64,000 nt of DNA, taken from assembly GCA_963838385.1 (NCBI GenBank), contig CAWIRE010000009.1:274665-338664 (forward strand), in the 5' to 3' direction. Origin of the DNA: DAHUYF01 sp963838385. Lineage in GTDB: Bacteria > Pseudomonadota > Alphaproteobacteria > ATCC43930 > CGMCC-115725. Positions 53,947 to 62,637 of the stretch are shown piece by piece. The notes below the pieces were generated by a model. It did no database searches and had not been told where the DNA came from. It saw nothing but the letters and a program-made list of their open reading frames with translations. Position 1 is the stretch's first letter; each line of letters opens with the position of its first letter. Position numbers and translations under genes: made by a program.

Positions 53947-54126
53947 TTAGTTGCCGTTCGCCGTCGACAGCTTGGTCGAGATGGTGTTGAAGGTCGTCGA
54001 CAGCTGCGTGCCGACGAGCGTGACCGCACCGATGATGACCACCGAGATGAGCGCGGCGATGAGGCCGTACTCGATGGCGGTGGCGCCACTCTCGTCGCGA
54101 AGCAGATTGGCCAGAACCTTGCGCAT
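53947..54126 (-). CDS. flp: Flp/Fap family pilin
   Basis: 59-residue pilin precursor, the main subunit of the Tad pilus. It begins MRKVLANLLRDESGATAIEY: a short basic leader, the Gly-Ala cleavage region followed by the diagnostic AIEYGLIAALI, and then a single hydrophobic helix. A strong AGGAGGAAAG ribosome site lies eight bases before the ATG. First gene of the Tad operon, with a CtrA-type box 57 bases upstream. A TATAAT sequence on the same strand (54260-54265) is a possible -10 element. Confidence 0.94.
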   Translation of the reverse strand: MRKVLANLLRDESGATAIEYGLIAALISVVIIGAVTLVGTQLSTTFNTISTKLSTANGN

Positions 54127-54182
54127 GACAGTCTTTCCTCCTAGGAGCTAACGAGCGACGCAGGAATTCTGGGTTGCATTCC

Positions 54183-54197
54183 TTAATCTAGCCTTAA
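54183..54197. promoter_or_regulatory. Candidate CtrA binding site upstream of flp
   Basis: TTAATCTAGCCTTAA gives TTAA, seven bases, TTAA, the CtrA full-site spacing. It is 57 bases upstream of the flp start. CtrA directly activates the pilA pilin gene in Caulobacter, so the placement is functionally sensible. Confidence 0.55.
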
Positions 54198-54372
54198 ACT
54201 AGAAGACGCGATGCATAGAACCTAAGTAAATACACAGGACTAATCTTTGGATCATTGAGATTATAGCCAGAGAATTCCTGGTTTAATTTTGCTAAAATTA
54301 TGCGGCTCCTGCGGGAAGCGCGGAACCGGTGTGCGGAGCGCGGGTTTGCCGGAGGTCCGGAAAGGCGGCGAG

Positions 54373-54666
54373 ATGCGGAACGGAGGATGGCGGCTACTGG
54401 TGTCCGGTCGAGCCTCGCTCGCCTGCGTCCTCGTTGCCGCGACCGTGACCCTCGGCCCGGCGCTTGCGCAGGAGTCGCCAGGCGGCGCCGCGGCGACGGC
54501 ATCGCCGGCGGGGCAGGCTGGCGACAAGCCGGTGCGCGAGTTCAATGATGACGCGGGCCGACTGTGCCGCGTCTATGCGCGGGCAGTGGTGATCGGCGGC
54601 GAGAGGCAGCCGGCCCTTGCGGTGGTATGCCGGGAGGCGAATGGCCGCTGGGTGCTGTCGCGGTGA
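54373..54666 (+). CDS. Small exported protein with surface-antigen-like C-terminus
   Basis: 97-residue protein with a clear signal peptide (hydrophobic 15-30, ending PALAQ). After an alanine/glycine-rich stretch, the ending GRLCRVYARAVVIGGERQ then PALAVVCREANGRWVLSR resembles the C-terminal module of RT0821/Lpp0805-type 17-kDa surface antigens (two cysteines, IGG, final W). The remaining domains of those proteins are absent. Divergent from the Tad operon; possible cell-envelope role. The frame from 54289 is longer but ATG 54373 gives a proper signal peptide. Confidence 0.65.
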   Translation: MRNGGWRLLVSGRASLACVLVAATVTLGPALAQESPGGAAATASPAGQAGDKPVREFNDDAGRLCRVYARAVVIGGERQPALAVVCREANGRWVLSR

Positions 54667-54969
54667 GTTGCGTGGCAGGCTCGGCAATTTATGCGGCAAA
54701 ATGACGCATACTTGCGACTCGACCCGACCGTTAACCACTTATTTCTTTCTTTGTCCTACCCGGTTAAGTATGGGCGAGAAGTAGCGAAAGCTTCGAGCTC
54801 GGCCTCTGTTGAAAAACCTGCCGTTTTCCTGCGGGAAAACTTTCACATTGGCGCGGAGGGTGATATTATGCGGCCTGTCCGTGTGCCACCCGAGTTGTTC
54901 GCTCGCGGCGCGCGACGACCACCCCTAAACCGGTGCACAGCAAAATCCTCCCAGATTTAGGAGTATGTT
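54667..54969 (+). other. Non-coding region before the lysine-rich gene
   Basis: 303 bases with no convincing gene. A hairpin GTTTTCC/GGGAAAAC lies at 54823-54840 and is followed by TTT; it could be a weak terminator for the gene ending at 54666 or a leader structure for the gene at 54970. TTAACC and GGTTAAG sequences occur near 54731 and 54761 but do not form a full CtrA site. Confidence 0.4.
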
Positions 54970-55155
54970 ATGAAGGCGCTCATTACCGCGTTTGCTCTGC
55001 TCTCCTTCGTTGCCGCTTCGACCATCCCGCTCGCGGCGCAGGCGCAGACCCAGACCACGCAGCCCGCCAAGAAGTCGATGAAGAAGAAGACCGCCAAGAA
55101 GGCTTCTCACAAGAAGAAGACCGCCAAGAAGATGAAGAAGCCGAGCCAGGCCTGA
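54970..55155 (+). CDS. Small exported lysine-rich protein
   Basis: 61-residue protein. The signal peptide runs to about residue 25 (IPLAAQAQ). The mature part is almost entirely Lys, Ala, Thr and Ser with repeats of KKKTAKK. Such short periplasmic basic proteins occur in several alphaproteobacteria; function unknown (binding of acidic polymers or DNA is conceivable). GGAG lies nine bases before ATG 54970, and a strong terminator follows, so it is a monocistronic gene. Confidence 0.7.
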   Translation: MKALITAFALLSFVAASTIPLAAQAQTQTTQPAKKSMKKKTAKKASHKKKTAKKMKKPSQA

Positions 55156-55171
55156 TCGGCAGGGTTCGCGA

Positions 55172-55204
55172 AAAGGCCCCCGGGACCAAATCCCGGGGGC
55201 CTTT
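55172..55204 (+). terminator. Intrinsic terminator-like hairpin after the lysine-rich gene
   Basis: Fourteen-bp perfect stem with a 5-base loop, made of an AAAGG/CCTTT outer part and a CCCCCGGGA/TCCCGGGGG inner part, 17 bases after the stop codon. The trailing T tract is short. Confidence 0.85.
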
Positions 55205-55345
55205 CGATTCGCTGCGGCCGGCGGCGCCGCGATCGCAGCCAGCTCTACACGATCCTAACCAGCTCTAAAGGATGCGGCCGGACAATCCGGCGGCGGCGGG
55301 CGGCATGCCACCCTGCTCGCCGGAACCATCGGGACGGCCGTACCC

Positions 55346-56866
55346 TTGTCGAGCGGGCTCTCTGTCGCAGAAACCGGTCTTGGCCGCAGGCTCGCGGGGC
55401 TCGCCCCGGCCTTGCCGCTGCTCGCCGCTCTCGCCGGATTCGCGCGCGCGCTGGCGGCGCCGCGCAGCCTGCTCAACGATCCCGATACCTATCTGCACAT
55501 CGCCGCCGGCCGCTGGCTGCTGGCGCATTGGGCGCTGCCCTCGCCCGATCGGTTCTCGCATTCCATGGCCGGCGCGCCCTGGGTGGCCCATGAATGGCTC
55601 GCCGAAGGCATCCTCGCCGCGGTCTATGACGGGCTCGGCTGGTCGGGCGTGGTGCTGCTCACCGCCGGCTGCTTCGCCGCCGCTCTCGGCCTGCTGACGC
55701 GCCGGCTGCTGCCGCATCTGGGCGCGCTGCCGTCGCTGATCGCGGCGGGTCTGGGAGCGAGCCTGGTGCTGCCGCATCTGCTGGCGCGCCCGCATATCCT
55801 CGCCCTGCCGCTGCTGGTGATCTGGTCGGCGGCGCTGTTCGAGGCGCGTGACCGGGGAGCGGCGCCGCCCTTCCGTCTGCTGCCGGTGATGACGCTCTGG
55901 GCCAATCTGCACGGCAGCTTCATGGTCGGCCTGACGCTGGCGATCTTCGCCGGCGCCGAGGCGGTGCTCGACCGGCGGGGCGGCCGCCCGGCGCGGAGCG
56001 AGGCCGGGCGATGGGGCGGCTTCGTGCTGCTGGCGGCGCTCGCGGCGCTGCTCACGCCGAACGGCGTCGCCGGCTTCCTGCTGCCGTTCCGCATCATCGG
56101 CATGTTGGCGCTGCAGGACAGCTTCGCCGAATGGATGAGCCCGGATTTCCATCACTTCCAGCCGCTCGAGGCCTGGCTGCTGGCCTTGCTTCTCCTGGGG
56201 TTCTCGCTCGGCCTCAAGCTGCCGCCCTTGCGGCTGCTGCTGCTGCTCGGCCTCGTCCACCTGGCGCTGGCCCAGGCGCGGCAGGGCGAGCTTCTCGGCA
56301 TGATCGGCCCGCTCGCCATCGCCGCCAGCCTTGGCCCGCAGATCGCGGCGCGCACCGGCGCAGCACCCGCCCGCGCCCTCGTCGTCGGAGCACCGAGCAT
56401 GGCCGCGATTGCCGTGCTCCTCGGCATCGGGCTCGCGCTCGGCGCGGCGACGCTGCGCCAGCCGCTGCAGCGCGCCGACGATCGCGTCACCCCGGCGAGC
56501 GCGCTCGCCGCGGCCCGTCGGATGGGCCTGTCCGGCCCCGTCTTCAACAGCGAGCAATTCGGCGGGTATCTGATCTTTCGCGGCATCCCGACCTTCATCG
56601 ATGGCCGCATGGAGATGTATGGCGGTCGCTTCCTGCGCCGCTATCTCGCGGCCGCCGGCGGCGATGAGCCCGAGCTTGCCGCGCTGCTGCGGCAATACGC
56701 CATCGACTGGACCTTGCTCGACCCCGCCAGCCCCGCGGTCGCGACCTTGGACCATATGATGGGCTGGCGCCGGGTTTATGCCGACGATTATGCGGTGATC
56801 GACGCGCGCACCGATAAAATCACCGGCGATCCCGCAGCGCGCGGCGCGGCTCTTAACCCGCCCTAA
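55346..56866 (+). CDS. Polytopic membrane protein, GT-C-like, unknown function
   Basis: 506 residues with about ten helices. The first periplasmic loop has LLNDPDTYLHIAAGRWLL and SHSMAGAPWVAHEWLAEG, a pattern seen in uncharacterised GT-C-like membrane glycosyltransferase relatives. The soluble C-terminal part (about 370-506) has FNSEQFGGYLIFRGIPTFID. The reading frame opens at TTG 55346, and no ATG precedes the first helix. Followed 25 bases later by a PAP2 gene, suggesting joint work on a polyprenyl-linked or lipid-linked glycan. Confidence 0.65.
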   Translation: MSSGLSVAETGLGRRLAGLAPALPLLAALAGFARALAAPRSLLNDPDTYLHIAAGRWLLAHWALPSPDRFSHSMAGAPWVAHEWLAEGILAAVYDGLGWSGVVLLTAGCFAAALGLLTRRLLPHLGALPSLIAAGLGASLVLPHLLARPHILALPLLVIWSAALFEARDRGAAPPFRLLPVMTLWANLHGSFMVGLTLAIFAGAEAVLDRRGGRPARSEAGRWGGFVLLAALAALLTPNGVAGFLLPFRIIGMLALQDSFAEWMSPDFHHFQPLEAWLLALLLLGFSLGLKLPPLRLLLLLGLVHLALAQARQGELLGMIGPLAIAASLGPQIAARTGAAPARALVVGAPSMAAIAVLLGIGLALGAATLRQPLQRADDRVTPASALAAARRMGLSGPVFNSEQFGGYLIFRGIPTFIDGRMEMYGGRFLRRYLAAAGGDEPELAALLRQYAIDWTLLDPASPAVATLDHMMGWRRVYADDYAVIDARTDKITGDPAARGAALNPP

Positions 56867-56891
56867 ACCGGCGCCGCGGCCCACTCACGAC

Positions 56892-57815
56892 ATGATGTCG
56901 GCAGCAGCAAGGGCGCCGTCGCGCAATGCGCGCGCCATATGGGGAGTGATCGCGGCGGTGATCGCGCTCGACGCCGCGGGTCTCGCGCATTGCGGCATCC
57001 GCCTGGCGCTGCCCGGTCTGCTTCGGGTCGGCGGCGCGATGCTGGCGTTCACGGCGCTGGGATTCGTCTACGAGCGCTGGCGGCCGGAAGAGCGTCTGGC
57101 CGAGCTGGCGCGCAGCGCGACGCGGCTGCTCGCCGTCTTTGCCGCCATGGGGGTCTTCAGCTATCTCGTCGCGACCACGGACCTGCCGGTGGACGACGCG
57201 CTCCTCGCCCGGGCGGATCGCGCCCTGGGCTTGGACTGGCTGGCGTGGTTCGCCGTCGTGCAGCAGCATCCGATGTTTCATGCGCTGCTGCATGTCGCAT
57301 ATTTCACCGCGCTGCTGCAGATCGCGATCATCACCGTCTATCTCGGGCTCACCGGTCAGCCCGAGCGCAACAGCGAGCTGCTCTGGACGATGATGATCTC
57401 GTTGCTCATCATCGTGCCGCTCTCCGGCTTGCTGCCGGCGTTCAGCGCCACCGTCTATTACGGCGTGCCGGGATTGCGCGACCACATGGCGGATCTCGTC
57501 GCCTTGCGCAGCGGGCGCTTTGCCGAGCTCGACTTGGCGCGGCTTCAGGGCTTGATCACCTTCCCGTCCTTCCACACGACGCTGGGGATCCTGTTTCCCT
57601 ACGCCTTGCGCCGCCGGCCCGTCGCGCTGGCGATCGGACTGCTGGTCAATGGCGCGATGCTCGCCTCGGTGCCGACCGAGGGCAGCCACTATTTCGTCGA
57701 CATGATGGGCGGCGCCGCGGTGGCGGTGATCGCGATCGTCGCCGCCACGGCGATCGAAGCGCGGCTGGCGCGGCGTCCGGCGCCGGCGGTGCTTGCCGTC
57801 GCCGATGCCGATTAG
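56892..57815 (+). CDS. PAP2 superfamily phosphatase/transferase
   Basis: 307-residue membrane protein with about six helices. The PAP2 motif 2 form FPSFHTT (about 221-227) and motif 3 GSHYFVDMMGG (about 256-266) are present; motif 1 (KxxxxxxRP) is weak. The PSFH variant places it near inositolphosphotransferase-like PAP2_3 proteins. Its role could be lipid phosphate removal or phosphoryl-head-group transfer. Overlaps the convergent acyltransferase gene by 4 bases at the 3' end. Confidence 0.8.
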   Translation: MMSAAARAPSRNARAIWGVIAAVIALDAAGLAHCGIRLALPGLLRVGGAMLAFTALGFVYERWRPEERLAELARSATRLLAVFAAMGVFSYLVATTDLPVDDALLARADRALGLDWLAWFAVVQQHPMFHALLHVAYFTALLQIAIITVYLGLTGQPERNSELLWTMMISLLIIVPLSGLLPAFSATVYYGVPGLRDHMADLVALRSGRFAELDLARLQGLITFPSFHTTLGILFPYALRRRPVALAIGLLVNGAMLASVPTEGSHYFVDMMGGAAVAVIAIVAATAIEARLARRPAPAVLAVADAD

Positions 57816-58951
57816 GCCGGGCGGACGGGTGGGATCAGCGGCCGGGCTTCGGCCTCGAGCAGGAACAGCCGGCGCCAGTCCCTGACGCGGCGGAACTCGA
57901 CGAAGCGGTAGCTGAGCGCCGAGAGGACCAGCGTCACCGCCAGGAAGGCCGCGATCGCGGTGGCATAGTCCGGCCACGACAGCGCGCCGCGATGGGGCGC
58001 CAGCGTCATCAGCACCGGCCAGTGCCAGATGTAGAGGCTGTAGCACATCATGCCGAGCACCTGCAGCGGCGCCCAGGAGAGCGCCGCCTGGAGCCGCGAG
58101 CGGGGTGCCAGCGCGGCGAGGATGATGGCGGCGAACCCGGCATCGAGGACGTCGTTGAACACGGCGCGCACGACCGGCGGCCAGGCGCCATGGAGGCAGA
58201 GATCGAAGCCCAGCCAGGCGGCGGCAACCAGGCCGATGCCGGCGCCGGCGAGCGGTCCCGGCCGCCGCGGCAGCCGGCCTTCGGCAAAGAGCCTGGCCAG
58301 CATCATGCCGAGCACGAACTCGTCGAGCCGGCAGGCGATGTTGTCGGCCTGGTAGCTGGCGCCGTCGGCGTTGGGAAAGGAGAGATAGCCGACGATCCGC
58401 GCCGCCAGCGACAGCGCGAGCGCGATCCCCAGGCAGCGGCCGAGCCCGATGCTGCGCGCGCGCAGGACGATCGCGGGGAAGAGGATGCTGAACAGCATTT
58501 CGACGCCGATGGACCAGAGCGGAATGTTGAAGGCAGGGCCGAAATGGCTCGGGCTCAGCATGAACCCCAGCGAGAGCAGCCAGGCCGCCTCGTCGAGATA
58601 GGTGGCGGTGATCCCGTTCCGCGCCTCCAGCGCCAGCACGGCGATCGCGGCGACGTAGAAGAGCGGCAGCAGCCGGCGACAGCGCCGCCGATAGAAGGTG
58701 AAGCCGTCATGCCAATCGAGCATCGGCCGCTCGCCCGCGGCGTAAGGCAGGTAGAGCACCAGGCCCGAGAGGATGAAGAACAGGTTGACGCCGGTCCAGC
58801 CATTGGTGATGAGCGGCGACAACGGCACGGCGGTGCCGCCCAGCATCAGGTAGGGACCGGCATGCGGCACGGTGCCGGCGACGGCGTGGCAGAACAGCAC
58901 CGCCAGGATGGCGATGCCGCGCAAGCCGTTGATGACGGGAACACGATCCAC
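57812..58951 (-). CDS. Acyltransferase 3 family protein (OafA/YrhL-like)
   Basis: 379-residue inner-membrane O-acyltransferase with about ten helices. RVPVINGLRGIAILAVLFCHA opens the family signature (R, H of the active site). NGWTGVNLFFILSGLVLYLPY and FTFYRRRCRRLLPLFYVA follow in the usual order. Members acetylate or acylate surface sugars, so it may decorate the EPS or LPS. Convergent with the PAP2 gene. Confidence 0.88.
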   Translation of the reverse strand: MDRVPVINGLRGIAILAVLFCHAVAGTVPHAGPYLMLGGTAVPLSPLITNGWTGVNLFFILSGLVLYLPYAAGERPMLDWHDGFTFYRRRCRRLLPLFYVAAIAVLALEARNGITATYLDEAAWLLSLGFMLSPSHFGPAFNIPLWSIGVEMLFSILFPAIVLRARSIGLGRCLGIALALSLAARIVGYLSFPNADGASYQADNIACRLDEFVLGMMLARLFAEGRLPRRPGPLAGAGIGLVAAAWLGFDLCLHGAWPPVVRAVFNDVLDAGFAAIILAALAPRSRLQAALSWAPLQVLGMMCYSLYIWHWPVLMTLAPHRGALSWPDYATAIAAFLAVTLVLSALSYRFVEFRRVRDWRRLFLLEAEARPLIPPVRPA

Positions 58952-59109
58952 GCGCCGGCCTCGTTTCTGCCGCAGAGGCGAGGTTCGCGGAAGATGCTAG
59001 GGCGGCCGTCCCAAGGGAACGTTAACGCGGGCGCTCGACATTACCGGTCGTTAAGACGTGCCGTGGCTTAGTGCGGGGATCGCTCGAGCAAGGGGGATGT
59101 CCGCCGGCG

Positions 59110-60384
59110 ATGGAGATCATTGAGCGACAGCGCGGCCCGAGCGGCCACATCCCGGGCGGCGCCGATCGCGCCGCGGCGGGCGCGCCGTCGCAGCAGCCCT
59201 TGGTGGTCCTCGCCGCGGCGGTTTGCGGCGTCTTCGGCCTCTATGGCTGGGCGGTCTTCGTCGCGAGCTTCGCCCATGACGGGGCCATCGGCCCTCGCCA
59301 CAACGCGCCCGGGGCGGATTTCATGGTGTTTTATGCGGCCGCCCGGGCCTATATCGACGGCAACCTGCCGCTGCTCTTCGACGGCGTCCGCTTCACGGCG
59401 CATCTCAATGCGCTGTTCGCCGATCGCCTGTCGTCGCCGCTGCCGTTCCAGCCATGGGTATATCCGCCGCATTATCTGCTTTTTGTCCTGCCCTTTGCGT
59501 GGCTGCCGTTCGGAGCTGCCTATGCGGCGTTTCTGGCCGTGACCTTCGCCGGTCTCGCCGCGGCGGTGGCTTGCGCGGTCCGGCATCGCCGCGCGCGCAT
59601 CCTGTACACGCTCTCGCTCCTGCTGTGTCCGGCCGCCTCCGCCGTGGTGGTGGCGGGACAGAACGGCTTTCTCTCGGCGGCGCTGCTCATCGGCGGCTTC
59701 GCTCTCCTCGACGGCAGCCCGGTCGCCGGCGGCATCCTGTTCGGGGCGCTGAGCTTCAAGCCGCAACTGGGCTTGATGGTGCCGGTGGCGCTCATCGCCG
59801 CGCGGCGCTGGCGGGCGCTGGTCGCGGCGGCGGCGACGGCGTTCTTCCTGATCGCGCTCAGCGTCATCGTGTTCGGCGCCGGGATGTGGGCGAACTGGAT
59901 CGGCCTGCTGCTGGGGCCGTCGAGCGCCGCCTGGCGGCAATGGGCCGAGTTCGCGCGGCCCTTCGGCAACAGTGTCTCGGTCTGGGCCTCTTTGCTCGGT
60001 GCCAGCGACGGCGTGGCGAAAGCCGCCCAGCTTCTTGCCATCCTGGTCGGCGCGGCGGCCGTGTGGCGAGCCTTCCGCGCGCCGAGGGCCGGCGATCTGC
60101 GCCTGGTGGTCGTGCTTGCCGCGACCATCCTCGCGGCGCCGAGCGTGGCGATCTATGACATGACCGTCCTCGCGATGGCCGCCGGGCTGCTGTTCTCGCG
60201 CGGGCTCGAGGCGGGATTTCGTCCCGGCGAGAGCATCGTGACCCTGGCCGCCTGGCTGGCACCGCTGTTCAATCCGCCGCGCATCAGCGTGCTGGGCTTC
60301 CTCACGCCGCTGCTGATCGGCGCGGTCATGGCCTATGCGTTCATGGGCGCGGCCGACGGCCGGCGGCAGGGCGCTGCGGCGTGA
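59110..60384 (+). CDS. GT87/DUF2029-like membrane glycosyltransferase
   Basis: 424-residue polytopic protein with about nine helices. The first outer loop contains GADFMVFYAAARAYIDGN and PFQPWVYPPHYLLFVLPF, and AGQNGFLSAALLIGGFALL and GALSFKPQLGLMVPVALIAA follow. These are hallmarks of the DUF2029/GT87 polyprenyl-phosphate-mannose-dependent transferases. Acceptor unknown. Start at ATG 59110 (an upstream AGGGGGA is somewhat far); the frame stays open to 59071. Confidence 0.82.
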   Translation: MEIIERQRGPSGHIPGGADRAAAGAPSQQPLVVLAAAVCGVFGLYGWAVFVASFAHDGAIGPRHNAPGADFMVFYAAARAYIDGNLPLLFDGVRFTAHLNALFADRLSSPLPFQPWVYPPHYLLFVLPFAWLPFGAAYAAFLAVTFAGLAAAVACAVRHRRARILYTLSLLLCPAASAVVVAGQNGFLSAALLIGGFALLDGSPVAGGILFGALSFKPQLGLMVPVALIAARRWRALVAAAATAFFLIALSVIVFGAGMWANWIGLLLGPSSAAWRQWAEFARPFGNSVSVWASLLGASDGVAKAAQLLAILVGAAAVWRAFRAPRAGDLRLVVVLAATILAAPSVAIYDMTVLAMAAGLLFSRGLEAGFRPGESIVTLAAWLAPLFNPPRISVLGFLTPLLIGAVMAYAFMGAADGRRQGAAA

Positions 60385-60400
60385 GCGTTCGGTCCCCGCC

Positions 60401-60727
60401 TCACGGCGTCTTCGGCAGACAGGCGAAGGTGGCGCGCGCCGGCTGGAGGAGAGGGCAGTGGCTGAGCTGGAAGTCGCGCTCGATCGCATGCGGCACGGTG
60501 TCGGCGCCGCAGGCCTTCTCGGCGATGGCGCGGACCTCGGTCGCGGTGGCGGCGAAGGCGTTGTAGCAGACCCCGACCGTGGCGGGCGCGGCGTCGCCGG
60601 CAGAGATGGCTTTCACTTGCGCCTTCTCGAGCGTCACCGGCGTCGTCTCGAAGGGCGACAGATCTCCCCGGCACTGCGCGAGCGCGAGCAACAGCAGAGG
60701 CGGGGCGAGGAGGCGGCGGCAGCGCAT
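60401..60727 (-). CDS. Small putative lipoprotein, conserved hypothetical
   Basis: 108 residues with a short signal peptide ending in the lipobox-like LALAQC (C19). The mature domain has paired cysteines (VGVCYNAFAATATEVRAIAE, KACG, LSHCPLLQPARATFACL), which suggests disulfides. The YNAFAAT..EV..IAE.AC pattern recurs in small alphaproteobacterial exported proteins of unknown role. It is convergent with the GT87 gene and downstream of the amidase gene on the same strand. Confidence 0.65.
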   Translation of the reverse strand: MRCRRLLAPPLLLLALAQCRGDLSPFETTPVTLEKAQVKAISAGDAAPATVGVCYNAFAATATEVRAIAEKACGADTVPHAIERDFQLSHCPLLQPARATFACLPKTP

Positions 60728-60778
60728 GGCCGGCGAAGCTGACGCATGGCGGCGCGCATCGCAAGCCTCGTCGAGCGC

Positions 60779-62062
60779 TCACCCTGCCGCGGCGAGCGCC
60801 GCCTCGGCGAAGAGCGCGACCGCCAGCAGGCACGCATCGTCGCCGATGCGCCCCACCAGCTGCACGCCGACCGGAAGCCCGCCGGGGCCGCGCCCGGCCG
60901 GAAGCGTAAGGCACGGGACGTGGAGCAGCGTCCAGGGCCGGTTGAAGACGGCGTCGCCGGTGGTGGCGAGCGCCGGCGCCTCGCCCGGCGCCGCCGGTAC
61001 CAGCATGACATCGACATCGGCGAAGAACGCGCCGAGCCGGGATCGCGCCGCCGCGGCCTGGGCGCGCGCCGCATCATAGGCGGCGGCGGTCACCGCCATG
61101 CCCTCGGCCAGCATGGCGGCGGTGCGGGGCATGATCTCGCTGCCCCGGCAGAGCCGCTCCCAGGCGAGGTTGCGCGCCGCCTCATGGGTCATGATGGCGT
61201 TCTGCGCCGCGACCAGCCCGTCGAAGTCCGGGAACGGGCCGCGCTCGGTCATCTGCGCGCCGGCGCGCGCCAGCGCGTCGCGCGCCGCCTCGAGCGCGGC
61301 GACGGTCTCCGCTTGCGCCTTGTCCCAGGGCTGCGGCCGATAGAGGCCGATGCGCGGGCGCTGCGCCGGCGCCGCCGGACGCAGCTCCGGCCGGTCGGTG
61401 AGCGCGGCGAGGAAGAGCGCCATGTCGGCGACGTCGCGGGCGAAGCCGCCGACGGTGTCGAGGCCCGGTGCCAGGACTTTGGTGCCGGCGGGGGCGACGA
61501 GGCCGAAGCTCGGCTTCATGCCGACGATGCCGCAGAACGACGCCGGCCGAATGATCGATCCCGCGGTCTGCGTGCCGAAGGCGAGCGGCACCATGAAATC
61601 GGCCACCGCCGCGGCCGAGCCGCTCGACGAGCCGCCCGGCGTGTGCGCGGGGTTGTGCGGGTTGCGGGTCTTGCCCGGGCTCATGGCCGCAAATTCGGTG
61701 GTCACCGTCTTGCCCAGGATGACGGCGCCCGCGGCCCGCGCCAGCGCGACGCAGGCGGCATCCGCCCCCGGGCGATGGCCCTGATAGGCGCGCGAGCCAT
61801 AGGATGTGGGCAGATCGGCGGTGTTCATGATGTCCTTGACGCCGATCGGCACGCCATGGAGCGGCCCCCGCGGGGTCGACTGGTCGCGGGCGCGCGCCTC
61901 GGCGAGCGCCTGATCGGCGTCGATATGCGCCCAGGCGGCGACCTCGCTTTCGCGGCTGGCGATGCGCTCGAGGCAGGATTCGACCAGCGCCCGGGCGGTG
62001 AGCCGGCCTTCGGCGATGCGCCGCGCGGCCTCGCTGGCGGTGAGGCGGAACGGATCGGACAT
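60779..62062 (-). CDS. Amidase (amidase signature family)
   Basis: 427-residue amidase signature enzyme hydrolysing a C-N bond of an amide. The catalytic lysine lies in VPIGVKDIMN. The Gly/Ser-rich TPGGSSSGSAAAVADF holds the cis-Ser, and the nucleophile serine is in GTQTAGSIIRPASFCG. MSDPFRLTASEAARRIAEG matches the family N-terminus, and GGGAGACC lies upstream of the 62062 start. Aryl/acyl amide substrate unknown; not a GatA, because GatB/GatC are not nearby. Confidence 0.9.
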   Translation of the reverse strand: MSDPFRLTASEAARRIAEGRLTARALVESCLERIASRESEVAAWAHIDADQALAEARARDQSTPRGPLHGVPIGVKDIMNTADLPTSYGSRAYQGHRPGADAACVALARAAGAVILGKTVTTEFAAMSPGKTRNPHNPAHTPGGSSSGSAAAVADFMVPLAFGTQTAGSIIRPASFCGIVGMKPSFGLVAPAGTKVLAPGLDTVGGFARDVADMALFLAALTDRPELRPAAPAQRPRIGLYRPQPWDKAQAETVAALEAARDALARAGAQMTERGPFPDFDGLVAAQNAIMTHEAARNLAWERLCRGSEIMPRTAAMLAEGMAVTAAAYDAARAQAAAARSRLGAFFADVDVMLVPAAPGEAPALATTGDAVFNRPWTLLHVPCLTLPAGRGPGGLPVGVQLVGRIGDDACLLAVALFAEAALAAAG

Positions 62063-62155
62063 GCGTGGGGTCTCCCGGAAAGGTCGGGGGCCATTGGAGC
62101 AGCGATGGCGCTCGCCGTCGACTTCCAACTATGCTGGCTGCCGAAGGAGCCGCCC

Positions 62156-62524
62156 ATGAGCGATGCTTTCCACGACCCAGCCGGGATCGAGGGCTATCAC
62201 GCGCACATCTATTACGACGCCGCCACGCGTGGGATCGCCGAGCGGTTGCGCCAGGCGATCGGCGAGCGCTTCGCCGCCCGGCTCGGCCGCTGGCATGACG
62301 AGCCGGTGGGACCGCATCCGATATCGATGTACCAGGTGGCGTTCGCGGTGGACGAGCTGCCGCGCCTGCTGCCCTGGCTGATGCTGAACCGCGACGGGCT
62401 CAGCATCCTGCTGCATCCGCTGACCGGCGACGATTACGAGGACCACGCGCGCTTCGCGCTCTGGCTCGGCGCGCCGCAGCCGCTGCGGCTCGAGGTACTG
62501 CGCCGCGGCGCGGCTTCGGCCTAG
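62156..62524 (+). CDS. DOPA 4,5-dioxygenase family protein
   Basis: 122-residue ferredoxin-like protein of the DOPA 4,5-dioxygenase family (aromatic ring cleavage in plants and fungi; uncharacterised in most bacteria). Metal ligand candidates are the histidines in YHAHIYYD (about 14-21), the HDEPVGPHPISMYQVAF region (about 47-63) and LLHPLTGDDYEDH (about 86-98). AAGGAG precedes ATG 62156. Divergent from the amidase. Confidence 0.8.
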   Translation: MSDAFHDPAGIEGYHAHIYYDAATRGIAERLRQAIGERFAARLGRWHDEPVGPHPISMYQVAFAVDELPRLLPWLMLNRDGLSILLHPLTGDDYEDHARFALWLGAPQPLRLEVLRRGAASA

Positions 62525-62541
62525 CACCGGCATCAAAAACA

Positions 62542-62621
62542 GCCCCCACCTCACCCTCCCGCTCCGCGGGTCCCTCCCTCTCCGCCCCTGGGGGCGGAGA
62601 GGGTTGGGGTGAGGTGGGGGC
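62542..62621. repeat. Long palindromic intergenic repeat
   Basis: Outer 15-bp arms GCCCCCACCTCACCC (62542-62556) and their complement (62607-62621) enclose a second hairpin CCCTCTCCGCCCC/GGGGCGGAGAGGG and a small CGCTCCGCG. This nested form resembles dispersed palindromic repeats seen between genes in many GC-rich proteobacteria. It lies between a stop codon and a convergent gene's stop, so it could also act as a bidirectional terminator. Confidence 0.7.
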
Positions 62622-62637
62622 GCTACAACTACGACGA

